Assembly (NCBI RefSeq): GCF_030247195.1
Contig: NC_080672.1
Coordinates: forward strand, 362,630,271 to 362,694,270
Reading direction: 5' to 3'
DNA: 64,000 nucleotides
DNA from: Topomyia yanbarensis
Taxonomy: Eukaryota; Arthropoda; Insecta; Diptera; Culicidae
The notes beneath the pieces are model-generated. The model was not told where the DNA came from, ran no database searches, and saw only the letters and a list, made by a program, of their open reading frames with translations. Below are positions 12,040 to 21,680 of the stretch, piece by piece; the first letter of the stretch is position 1; each line of letters starts with the position of its first letter. The translations under genes and the position numbers were made by a program.

Positions 12040-12365
12040 CCTAATAGAAATGTACAGTAACAAAACCATGATTTGCACTGTGACAGTACAGTGATTTTAC
12101 AATAATTTACAGTAAGTTCTAGTGTTATGCTACAATATAAAAACAGTAGACTTTAACGTTCCTACAGTAAATTTCAATGTAAACTAGACTTTTACAGTAA
12201 AAAAGGGGAGTGGTTATGTATCTTAACATTAAAAAAAATCGATTGTTCACCATACATTTTTTTCTCGAAAACAGAAAAATTTAATGTGAATTTACTGTAT
12301 TAGTTTTTTGCTGAACAGTAAAATTGATTGTTACATGAAATTTTATTGCAAATCTACTCGAGAAC
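12040..12365. repeat. Degenerate repeat related to 18473-18850
   Basis: It shares AGAAATGTACAG-type text and the diagnostic core AAAAAGGGGAGTGGTTA, followed by a CCATACATTT motif, with the copy at 18473-18850. No coding sequence. Confidence 0.5.
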
Positions 12366-12754
12366 TATTCGTCAAACAATGTTGAAACAGTAATAACAGA
12401 GATAACAGACGTTTAGGCTAGAACAAAATTTCTTCAAAAACCTGTGTAAACTTTCAAATTGATAATCGTTGGAAATCCGTGTTTCACCATTGCTATCTGC
12501 GCAACTGTTTGCTTCACATGTTTGACAGCTGCACCAACGACTGTCGTTGGCTGCACTCTAACTGCATTGTATCGATCACTGCGCCATCTGCAGATGTCTG
12601 ATTTATTCGGAATTTCAGTAGCGGGTATTTACACACGATTCAAATCGAGCCTAAACGTCTGTTATCTGTGGTAATAACTATAATATTTATTATTTTTTAT
12701 TATTTGTAGGGTAAATGCTATTGTAAAATTCTATCCGGGTATTGGACGATGCTA

Positions 12755-12985
12755 CAATCGTGATTCGTTGGTTGGACCACACCTCTGTCCATGTAACGAA
12801 TTTGATTCGTTAGTGTAATTGCATCTATTCACATCTCTAATAATTGTCAGATTGATTGTCAAAGTAAATTTGACATAAGACTTTGACATTCAGATGCTTT
12901 TTAGTTGGACAATGGTCCAACTAACGGAGGTCCAACTAAGAAGCAGTCCAGTTAAAAAGTGTCCAACCAACGCGAATCACGACTG
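12755..12985. mobile_element. Complete CAGTCGTGATTCG MITE with TA duplication
   Basis: The left end reads CAATCGTGATTCGTTGGTTG, the right end is the inverse of CAGTCGTGATTCGCG, and TA lies on each side (12753-12754, 12986-12987). The TA duplication fits the Tc1/mariner superfamily. It has strong internal self-complementarity. Other copies are at 47637-47887 (truncated), 6237-6398 and 1-60. Confidence 0.75.
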
Positions 12986-13068
12986 TATTTTTAAATGTAG
13001 CTTTCATTGTAGGTACAAATTATTTTTCGAAAATATTTTGTCCTATGGTTAGATTGTACACGTGCTGT

Positions 13069-13325
13069 AACCATATAGTGCAACGATTCCACAAATTATT
13101 TGGATGATATTCTGGTTGCAGTTGAAAATTGAAACAGTGAACTTGCGCCTTTCGGTTTTCTCCTATTTTCAGCGCACGCAACTAAAGCGCAACTGGTGTA
13201 GATGAAGCGCAAGTTGATTCTCTAACATGTACACAAGATGCGCATTAGTTGCCCATTCTGCAATCAGAATACCCTGAACACGTCGTTGGGCTCTTAAATC
13301 ATTCGATGTTTATTAATGGCGATTT
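13069..13325. repeat. Repeat shared with 24990-25085, interrupted by a TA-flanked MITE
   Basis: The text CAACGATTCCACAAATT, TTTGGATGATA and CGTCGTTGGGCTCTT recurs, uninterrupted, at 25009-25060. Here it is split after GGATGATA by the MITE at 13110-13269. It resumes at TACCCTGAACA. Confidence 0.8.
13110..13269. mobile_element. 160-bp MITE with TA duplication and an in-window empty site
   Basis: The ends TTCTGGTTGCAG and CTGCAATCAGAA are inverted repeats. TA is duplicated at 13108-13109 and 13270-13271. The empty site is GGATGATACCCCGAACAG at about 25031, with a single TA. This is direct evidence for a Tc1/mariner-type insertion. Confidence 0.85.
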
Positions 13326-13722
13326 CGCTTGAACCTGAAACTGAGTCAGATTTTAACCACAACCGCTGTCAGTTCATACATTTTGACAGCAGTTGGGGTT
13401 AGGAACCGACAAAGTTTCGCCTCAAACAAAAACCACATCTCTTTAAAATAAAAAAAAAACGCATGCATGAATAGCGCCAGAACGCTGCCAAAAATTAAAG
13501 CAATGAGACAACCTCTTGCACAAATTAAACATCATCTCTAGCCAATCGCATCTCTCTTGTGTACAGGCTCTCGGTCTTTTTTTTCAGCAGCTGTCACCGT
13601 TTGTCATTGCTGGATCGTCGAAGTGTTGCTCCGGTCTTTCGTTTCATAATCATAACACGCAGTGCGATTAAAGCGGTTTACAAAAAAAATAATTCCTTGA
13701 ATTTTCATTTAATTTTAAAAAA

Positions 13723-14602
13723 ATGAACGCGCTGACCAAATTATCCGGCTGCCGTCCATATCTGGTCACAGGAATCCGCACGATCGCTACCGGTGTGCCC
13801 CGGTTCGACGTCTTCAAAATTCAGAGTCCACAGGAATTTGACGAGAAAGTGAAAAATAGCAAGGATCCGATTATTGTGGACTTTTTTGCGACGTAAAGTC
13901 CCCTTTCTTTTATCTGATCAGCGTTAAAATTATTCTGACGATCGCTTTGCTTTTCTCTTCCAGCTGGTGTGGCCCCTGCAGAATGCTGACCCCCAGAATC
14001 GAAACTATCATCGGTGAACAGAAAGGCAAGGTGAAACTAGCAAAGGTAAGTAAAGCACTATATGCTACAATTTGGCATTCTGCATAGCTTAGGGTTCCTA
14101 AAGATTTGGTATAGATAAAAATAATAAATGTGAGCATTAATTTGAAGATCATTGCAGTACGCGATTAATATGATTGGGTGATGTAATGATGTATGGTCGG
14201 TATTGCAATAATTCATACACGAGGGTCGTCATTTTATCATAGTCAACATGACAAGTGAAATGGTTAAAAGTAACCAGTGATAGTCCAAGGCTAAAAAGTG
14301 TTGGCTGGCCAAATCGGGACAGCCAAAATAAACATGACTAGGAATATAAGTTGCACTATCAAAATCATCATCATGAAATCATCTCACCCTGTTACAAGTA
14401 AAACTATTTATTTTCCAACTGAATGTCATATTTTCAGGTCGATATTGACGAACACAGCGACCTAGCATTGGACTACGAGGTTGCTTCCGTTCCAGTCCTG
14501 CTGGCGATTCGCAACGGAAAGGTGGAGCAACGTCTGGTCGGTCTACAAGATACGGACAAACTGCGAAACTGGGTCGAGAAAGTAGTGAATGAGAAAAAAT
14601 AA
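13723..14602 (+). CDS. Trx2: Mitochondrial thioredoxin (Trx2-like), 138 aa
   Basis: Predicted thiol-disulfide oxidoreductase that reduces mitochondrial protein disulfides, including those of peroxiredoxin-3, and is itself reduced by thioredoxin reductase. Exons are 13723-13892, 13964-14045 and 14438-14602, all GT-AG, joining to 138 codons plus TAA. Residues 1 to about 28 (MNALTKLSGCRPYLVTGIRT) are basic and hydroxylated with no acids, as expected of a matrix targeting peptide. The thioredoxin fold follows, with VDFFATWCGPCRML. The active-site WCGPC is encoded just after the first intron. The cis-proline loop ASVPVLLAIRNG and a C-terminal helix ending KVVNEKK are present. Length matches animal Trx2. 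An AATAAA follows at 14745. The next gene starts 0.7 kb downstream on the same strand with its own start, so there is no sign of co-transcription. Nothing odd; identification is firm by family signature. Confidence 0.95.
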
Positions 14603-14744
14603 TCCAGAACCATCAAACATTTAGCTGTGTGAATAGGAAGATATTGCTACAGCGTTGAATTCTGGCTGGCAAAGAAACCCCAGTGATAACGAGAAATGTG
14701 GATAAAATCTAGCAGCACGTTTTCTTGTTGAAATACCTATGTAA

Positions 14745-14750
14745 AATAAA
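14745..14750 (+). promoter_or_regulatory. Polyadenylation signal AATAAA of Trx2
   Basis: Canonical AATAAA about 143 bases after the Trx2 stop codon. Confidence 0.7.
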
Positions 14751-14956
14751 AACTGTTTAAATGTGATTTAGAGCCAATTCAGCACCATTAAAAATCTTTT
14801 ATTTTTAACTTAAAACGCAGGTTGATTTAACAGCGCCCGCGGTATTAGCGTGACAGCCTAGTCAGTGGGATTGTCTGTTCCACCTAACATCTGTGGCTTT
14901 TTGAACCATAACAAAAGTACGCAGCCATCCAGAATGTATCAAACAGGACGGACATT

Positions 14957-15172
14957 TGAAAAGGGCACATAGTGTCATATCATTCTGATTTCTTAACGGA
15001 TTTTTCCAGCAAGTGATTTTTATTTCGTCGCTCAAATTGTTTAGCATATGACAGAATACTACTAAACAACAGAAAGATGTTAAAAATAGTGGCTATTTCT
15101 CCGTAAGATTGAAATTTTTGATTTGTAAAAATGTGATATGCAATGAAGTATATGATGATATGTGCCCTTTTC
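14957..15172. repeat. Short inverted-repeat element upstream of the WKF gene
   Basis: GAAAAGGGCACATA at 14957 faces ATATGTGCCCTTTTC ending about 15172. The roughly 215-bp interior has no gene. It lies just before the next gene's 5' region. The terminal duplication is unclear. Confidence 0.5.
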
Positions 15173-15296
15173 ATATGTTCATCTAGAAACTTGTATGAGT
15201 GTTGTGATTTTGCAAATTGAATTGGTTATCATAACTTCAAAAATTAAAGTTCACCTTTCCTTTCAAGAAAATTTGTACCGCTACAACAATTTAGAA

Positions 15297-15969
15297 ATGG
15301 GTAAACACAAGGAAAAGGTTACAATAGAAAAGCCCACACCAGAGGCCATCGAAAAATCAACTGTTTCTAAAAAAGGTAATGCCAGTTTTTTTTTGAGACA
15401 TCGTGGTCAATTCCACATCAAATAGTATTTCAATTTTACTTCCCATACACATTTCAGAAAAGCGAAAAGCCATTGCAGATATTACGGAGGAGACAAGCAC
15501 GAAAAAGATCAAGCCAGAAATCATTGCAGCAGGTACAACTATCGATCAGGCCTTGCTGGTTAACCCTGCGCTTAAACTGAACAAGAAAGCAAAACGTGCC
15601 AAACAACGCGAAAAGCATGCCAAGAACCAGGAAGCTAAACATGAAAAGTCTAAGGAGCGAGAAAAACAGGAAACCAAACAGTACCTCCAAATGTGGAACG
15701 ATAACCGAGACAAATGGAAGTTTCAGAAGCTGAAACAGATCTACATACAGGAGCATGTTTTCGATGAAACCCAGCTCGAGGGGGAAGTATGGCCGATTGC
15801 TTTGGAGTACCTTTCCGGTACCAAGGGATCCGGCAAAGAAGCACTGTCGAAGCGAGCGGAAGCGGTTATCAACGAAATAGATCAGCAAGTGAAGGACACT
15901 GGTGATAGGTCACTGTTGGAAGTTAGCAAATATCAGAGGGCGAGGGATTTGTTGCAGTATCTCGGGTAG
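15297..15969 (+). CDS. WKF-domain protein, C7orf50-like, 196 aa
   Basis: Homologues of human C7orf50 are nucleolar, RNA-associated proteins implicated in ribosome biogenesis; the molecular role is not established. Exon 1 is 15297-15375 and exon 2 is 15458-15969, with GT-AG and a codon split G|AA at the junction. I chose the start MGKHKEKV because the longer upstream frame (from 15162) runs through A+T-rich, repeat-flanked sequence. Residues about 55-105 are a long Lys/Arg/Glu-rich helix (KKAKRAKQREKHAKNQEAK), a likely nucleolar localisation and coiled-coil segment. The WKF domain follows from about 112: YLQMWNDNRDKWKFQKLKQ, with the conserved W..WKF, then Q..IY, VWPIALEYL and the closing YQRARDLLQYL. 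An AATAAA lies at 15987. Antisense open frames across this gene are shadows of its Lys/Glu-rich codons. Confidence 0.9.
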
Positions 15970-15986
15970 CGGATGGTTGCTGAATC

Positions 15987-15992
15987 AATAAA
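15987..15992 (+). promoter_or_regulatory. Polyadenylation signal AATAAA of the WKF gene
   Basis: Canonical hexamer 17 bases after the stop codon. Confidence 0.65.
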
Positions 15993-16239
15993 GTTTAATG
16001 TTTTATAACCGAATTTATTACAATATTGAGTTTTTACTCTAATAAAGTGCCATTTACACGTTCCGTCATCGGTACAGCACGTCAACGGAAAATCAAAATC
16101 AGTTACATGCATTTCCTACACACCAAAATTGGGTTGTCGATTTCAGCAAAATTTTGCTGAATTTTCATCAGCTGAAAGTTTCAGCAATCCAAGATGCCAA
16201 AAGATCGGTAATTTACATTGAACTAGTTTGGCGAATTTA

Positions 16240-17220
16240 AAGAGACTAGAATAACAAAGAGACGCCATCTTAGTTCAGTGAAAACAATTCAACTAGCAAC
16301 CAAGCTACGGGTGAAGACTGCATTTCAAGAAGACTGGCAACTCTGTCCAGAATCTGGAGACAGTAACAGCAACACCACTTGCGGGTAAAGGTGGTACTTC
16401 CCATAGTGATGCACACATATATACACTTTTACATAAAGCTTCCTACCTTCCTCCAATAGAGGCGCTGTAACCTCTGTCGCTTCTCGTTTGTATGGAGGAA
16501 GGAAAGAGATATCAGTCTTCTTAATATGTAATCTTCGCTACGGGTCACAAGCAATACTGCAAATGTGCAAGCATCACATAATTTGTTTGTTGTTATTCCG
16601 TTTATTGTCTATCTCGAGAAAATCTAGCATTTCGTCGAGTTCTTGCTATATGGGATACACATGAGTGCGATCGAAACAAAAACAAACGTCAAAACGTTTT
16701 CTCACTCGCACTGATGCAAACTAGATGGGCGCGTAACTCAACGCACGGCCCGGTGGCGCATGGCTGAAAAGTCGCAATGTGGATTTAAGAAAAGATTCGC
16801 AATATTTCTTCTAGCCAAAATAAAAATTTGCTGCGACTTCTGGTCTGCTAAGTTTCTTGACGAGCTGAAACATACTTAAATTCCCAGGAATGGTATTTTG
16901 CAGCAGCAAAACCACATTAGATCAAGAAAAATTTCGATTTTGTTTGCATGTGTGTTCGTTACCCGCAAGCTGAATTTAGTCCTCCCATCAAACCAGGTAA
17001 TTTTCTTTTTAGCGTTTCTAAGCACGATGGTATTGGAACAACTTTTATCTTTAAAATATTTAGTAATTTTACCAGATTGGATAACAACACTTCCTTAAAA
17101 ACTATACCACATAATACTAAACTTTTGCGATTGACAACTCTCTTGTTCGTTTGGAATGACATTGACAGTTAAATTGGAATTCCAAACAAAAGATGGCGCC
17201 TCTTTGTTATTCTAGTCTTT
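16240..17220. mobile_element. About 1-kb inverted-repeat element with TTA duplication
   Basis: The left end AAGAGACTAGAATAACAAAG is mirrored at about 17190-17220 (CTCTTTGTTATTCTAGTCTT). TTA lies on both sides (16237-16239 and 17221-17223), so a Harbinger-like origin is plausible. The surrounding DNA (16136-16239 and 17224-17277) carries matching TTGCTGAA text on both sides, hinting at an older host element. The short open frames inside (16898-17172) look non-coding. Confidence 0.65.
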
Positions 17221-17280
17221 TTAGGCAGATTCGCTTTGCTGAAAATTCAGCAGTTCAAATTGTCAAATTAACGGCGCAAT

Positions 17281-17764
17281 AGGGATTTGGAAAAAAAAAA
17301 TGTGCCAGTTTTTCATATGTATTGGTAGCGGGTGTCCTTACGAGTACACTCATATCATTCCTAAGCCTTAATTATTCTTTTATGATTTTTAAATTTGAAA
17401 AACCAATTTAAATTCAACCAGCAAACTGACAGTTGTCCTACTAAATCACGTATCTGCTATATCTCGTTCGCCTCATTGTTAACCGGGACAGCACCCCACA
17501 CAGCATGATCTGGTACTTTGTCAATCCGCTAGCAGCCTGCCATCCCAAGTTTAATCTGCAAACTATGGTAGATCTGATGAGGCAAACTATACAGTCGTGC
17601 AAGTCTCATGGGTTTGGATGTGTTATTGTCCTAAAAGAAAACAAACTAAAAAATGTTTTTTCCAATAGTTTCGGGCCAAAAAATTGAAAAAGGACTGAGA
17701 TATTAACTCACGGTACTAATCTGCATCAGAATATGCCTTAACCCGCACACCCCTAAAGATCCCT
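17281..17764. mobile_element. About 484-bp MITE, inverted copy of 46191-46678
   Basis: It begins AGGGATTTGG and ends TAAAGATCCCT, with AT on each side. It is the reverse complement of the element at 46191-46678 over nearly its whole length (for example TAGCGGGTGTCCTTACGAGT and CGGTACTAATCTGCATCAG). A 60-codon frame (17505-17687) is open in both copies, but the copies differ by silent and replacement changes alike. Confidence 0.8.
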
Positions 17765-17792
17765 ATTGTCGTGTCATTACACTTACTGCCGA

Positions 17793-17909
17793 TTTCTTCA
17801 CTGGATGAAAACCGGTTTTCGCTGAAAACCAGGTTTCGGGTGCCTGTGGCCAATGAGCCGAAACCCGGTTTTCAACGAAAACCGGTTTTCATCCAGGTGA
17901 AGAAATTGG
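17793..17909. repeat. Perfect-looking palindrome with AAAACCGGTTTTC motifs
   Basis: ATTTCTTCACTGGATGAAAA at the left is mirrored by TTTTCATCCAGGTGAAGAAAT at the right, with AAAACCGGTTTTCG self-complementary blocks between. It is a typical small foldback MITE. Downstream, 17930-18050 contains repeated GAGATCTCAGTAAA motifs. Confidence 0.75.
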
Positions 17910-18255
17910 CCGTTAATTTATTCTGCCGAATCTCTTCTCATCTTTTGCCGAAATCTCAACAGTTGAGATCTCAGTAAACAATTTTTTTGCTGAGATCTCA
18001 GTAAAAGTGACGTTTCATAGCTGAGACTCGAAAAATATTTCACTGAAAATTAGTAAACAAATCTCACTTTATTTCTACTTTCTAAATTTACTGACTACAC
18101 GCCGGTTGGGAAATTGCCGAACTGAATTGAGTGTGAATTATCCTATCTAAAACTTGGTTTGATCTTGTATAGTGTGCTATAAAACTAGAAATGCTTGGGT
18201 TGTCATCCCTAATAAAAATATACACGAACTTTAACCCATATGGTCGGTGTTAAAT

Positions 18256-18468
18256 CAGACCGGACTAAGTGACAATATATTGATTTCGAGAAAAACGAGT
18301 CTTAAGTTTGAATCGCAGCATCCTTTACATTATAATTGAAAATGTAATTTTGCCATAGATCTTGTTACATATTTCAATTCTGGCAAAAGTCGAATGAAGC
18401 TGAAGAAATTCGTCACCCAGTGCTATCATTATCTCAGTTTTTGATGATTTGCGACTTAGTCCGGTCTG
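18256..18468. mobile_element. MITE with CAGACCGGACTAAGT inverted ends
   Basis: CAGACCGGACTAAGTGACAA at the left and the inverse CGACTTAGTCCGGTCTG at the right. It separates GGTCGGTGTTAA from CCCGAACAGAAATG. These two are contiguous on the minus strand at about 24967-24990, which is the empty site. The exact end bases are uncertain by 2-4 nt. Confidence 0.7.
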
Positions 18469-18472
18469 GCTT

Positions 18473-18850
18473 CCCGAACAGAAATGCACAGCAGCATTAC
18501 AACAATTTTCATTGTTACATTACAGTGAAAAGCGTTATAAAAAAATTGGAAGTACTGAAAAATTTGCAATGAAAAAATAATGAAATTTGATGTTTCTACA
18601 TCCAGTTTCGTTGTAAACATTATTTTTACATCGAAAAAGGGGGGTCGTTAAGTGATGTAACAATGAAAAAATGGACTTTTTCCCATACATTTTAAACCTG
18701 ATAAGAATACTTTATATAGTTGTATCATTGTAGATTTTTCTGGACAAAACGTTGTTTTACATTGTATTTCGTATCATTTTAGTTGTGAATTGTAGGATCG
18801 TTTTACAGCGATTTTACTATAAAAGTTGCTTTCGGAATTATATAGATACC
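18473..18850. repeat. Repeat shared with 12040-12365 and 24820-24995
   Basis: It begins CCCGAACAGAAATGCACAGC and contains the core AAAAAGGGGGGTCGTTA followed by CCCATACATTT. The left flank GGTCGGTGTTAA and start match the inverted copy near 24980. Non-coding. Confidence 0.55.
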
Positions 18851-18879
18851 AAATATCATTTTTGCTTATTTGTGTAACT

Positions 18880-18885
18880 TTTATT
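18880..18885 (-). promoter_or_regulatory. Candidate polyadenylation signal of the BEN-like gene
   Basis: TTTATT on the plus strand reads AATAAA on the gene strand, about 125 bases after the stop codon at 19009-19011. Confidence 0.45.
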
Positions 18886-19008
18886 CTTAAATAAAACTTT
18901 TTCGTAAAAAAATAATAACATAAACTACTGCTTCTTGCAGACGTGTGAATTTGAAATTAATATAAGAAAATATTTAGATAAAATCCTTGGGAAAGGAATA
19001 CCAGAAAA

Positions 19009-21149
19009 TTAAACCGCGGTTTTATATTTGCGATTCGCATATACTACTGCCTTGCGCAGATTTGCGATCTTAGTTGCCAGTGCTCTATTAAGCGTAGCTT
19101 TATCTGCTTCCAATAAAATAGTTTCGTAGGCATCAACCCCTACCACTTTGGCAGCTCGTTGTTGCGCTTTGTCTGAAAATAGATTGATTAGTGGCGAATA
19201 CTATTCAAATACTGAAATGCTAACTATGGATGAATTTTAACTTCTTTGGTGATATTGGTAGCATTGTTGGATCACCACCCTTTGAAGTTACTCGACGTCG
19301 GCGTAGTTCATCTGCCCCATAAAAAACATCGCTAACTTCTGGGCAAAGATAGCAGTTGTTTTCGATTCCAAGTGGATGGACTCTATTTGCTCAATCGTTA
19401 TATCGATTCCAGATTCAATGGTAAATGCCTGTAAATAAAGATGAAGATGAAGTATTAATAAGTATAAGAAAACACTAATCTGACACCTATTCAAAAATAA
19501 CAATAAAAATGTTGCTCTATAATAATATTAAATGTAATAAGATTGAAATTGTAGAACACTCGTAGAAACTTACACTGCTTTGTTTTCCCATCTTTAGATC
19601 CCTTATCTCTGACATCTGGAAGGCTACCAAGTCTTTCAGTTGCGCGAGTTTAACTCGATGCTCAAGTAGTTGCTTTGACAATCGTTTTACCATGGCCGCC
19701 TGACTTTGGTATCGTGTCTTCCAATACTGTGCTTCATTTGCGTTATCGCCTTGTGCAGAACTAGATTTGTCGTTCTCTGCTGGTACTGGAAATGATGAAT
19801 TTGTACCACATGTACTTTCGGCTTCTTCAATGCTTCCTTCGGTCTCAGTATCTGAACCATCTCCTCGATCGCTATTCAATGTGTTCAAAGTTTCTTCTTT
19901 TATCGAAATTGGAACCGGGAAGCGTTCCGCATCATTCGCTATTTCGGGTTCTGGATTCACAACTGGCGATGTGGTTCCGAGATCCAGCGGATCGCATGAG
20001 GTTCCAGGGCAGCTGGAGCAAAGCGAGACGTCTTCCGGAATAGTCACCATCATATGTCCACTGCTGCTCAAGCATATGCTTTGTTGTTTAAGTTTTTCGG
20101 CTAGCTATAAAGAAATTGAAGAGAATAAGTACATGAGTATGGAAAGAAATAGGGATTTATCTATTATATACCATTCACACATGAAAGAATTATTGTTGTT
20201 TTCTTACCATCGATTGAAGATGTTTCTCGTTCATTTGTTTGGCTGACTGGCGCTGTCCGTTAGTTTGCCTCGTTCTCAAAATTTTCGAAGTCGGTTCGAC
20301 CTCTGATATAAACAGATAGAAATCAATATTTTGAGTTAAGTTCGAAAAAGCGCTTATGAAACCATCTGCATATGACATCTTTTGTTCACTGTCATTATTG
20401 TTGCTTTGTTCCACACATGCTCACGAATTTCGGGAACACACAATTAGGAAATCTACCCAGGAAATACCGGACGAAACGAACTGTGACTCGTTAGGTACAG
20501 CTACAACCGAATAGAAAAGTTTTTTGTTCAGTGTACCTCCGAAATCTGTGGTGGCGAGTTTATTTTGAATTTTCTCAAGAGATATAATCATTTTTCAGTT
20601 CAATTTTCAATACTAGATCACGGGAGTCATATGCAGATGATTCCTAATTGCACTGGTTCAACTATGTATTTGTATCAACTTCCAGAAGGAGGATCGGAGT
20701 AAACAAAGAACAGCTCTCCGTATATTCGCTTTCTCTATCCTGTATATCTCCGGTAGCAACTCAGTAAAGTTCAACCAGATAATGAGCTGGAATTCTGGCT
20801 GGTTATAGTTAGTATTCCGGCACCAGTGACACAGCCGATTATAATCGGTTGTGTCATTGGAACTGGAATACTAACTACATCCAACCCGAATTCCGGCTAA
20901 ACTTACTGGGAAACAGAGTAAACAACATGAGGATGTTATTTAACTCCGAAAAGTTACAAATGAAATGCTGGAACAAACCTAATAAATACCTACCCAGAGG
21001 CTTCGGCTTCCGGAATCTTCCGCTTTGCCCTGTTTTGGATGGCCACTTGGATTTGACGGCTTCGGTTGTTGCTAGAGAGAGATGAAAAAGATTTGATTGC
21101 ATTTTTATAGATGAATTTAAAACGAGTTACCTTTTTTTGCACGACCCAT
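19009..21149 (-). CDS. Coiled-coil protein with BEN-like C-terminus, six exons, one frameshift
   Basis: Exons on the minus strand: 21149-21131, 21071-20994, 20302-20208, 20104-19574, 19428-19225 and 19172-19009. All are GT-AG and phases agree (363 aa) except for one missing base in exon 5. The N-terminus is basic (MGRAKKATTEAVKSKW). About 65-190 is Ser/Glu-rich and disordered. About 190-235 is a coiled coil (YWKTRYQSQAAMVKRLSKQL). The last 120 residues, IDITIEQIESIHLESKTTAI then FAQKLAMFF, then (after correction) GADELRRRRV, then a helical tail, resemble a BEN domain. BEN domains bind DNA and recruit chromatin factors, so a nuclear transcriptional role is inferred. The break is a six-base homopolymer at 19321-19326; seven would restore the frame. 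Intron 2 holds a palindromic MITE. The gene is head-to-head with the transposase-like gene at 21681. BEN assignment is by pattern only. Confidence 0.72.
20760..20910. repeat. Palindromic MITE in intron 2 of the BEN-like gene
   Basis: TCAGTAAAGTTCAACCAG at the left and GGCTAAACTTACTGGG at the right, with a mirrored centre around AATCGGTTGTGTCA. It is the same family as 22248-22408. It is intronic in the exon model above. Confidence 0.75.
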
Positions 21150-21680
21150 GTTTTCACCGCCTGGAAATTATCAAAAGCAAATGTCGATGACGCTTAGGCT
21201 CCTCATAAACGGATCCTACACGAGACAAGAATATTGTCAATAAAAATATTACCAAGTCAATTTCAATACATCAATCCTATTTAATTTTTACAGAATCAGT
21301 ATTTCCAAATAGCCTTACACCATCAATATATTGATCAAAATTATTTTATTGTCAATATTTTTGCCCGTGTAGGGTCCGCTATAGAAAAATCGCTACGAAT
21401 CTCACCAACACTTACATCATGCTACACTCTAAAAATATTGGTTACAATATGAAGTTAACTCACAATGATTTTTGTTGTAAAATACTAAATTTACAATGCC
21501 TTTCTGTATGTAAAAAATCTTAAGTTGTAGAGTAGAATAAATATAAATTCTTTTTCATCGTGTATTTATTTTGATGCACTAATACAATAAAAATATGGAA
21601 ATTTTCGAAAATCCAACAATTTCAGAATATATACGGGAGTTTATTAAAGGTGTATCGTGCAGTTTTAACTCAAGCCAGCC

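Noticed and set aside
15454..15888. Long antisense open frame (144 codons) opposite the WKF gene
   Set aside because: It mirrors Lys/Glu-rich codons of the real gene and gives a Phe/Leu-rich product with no family features.
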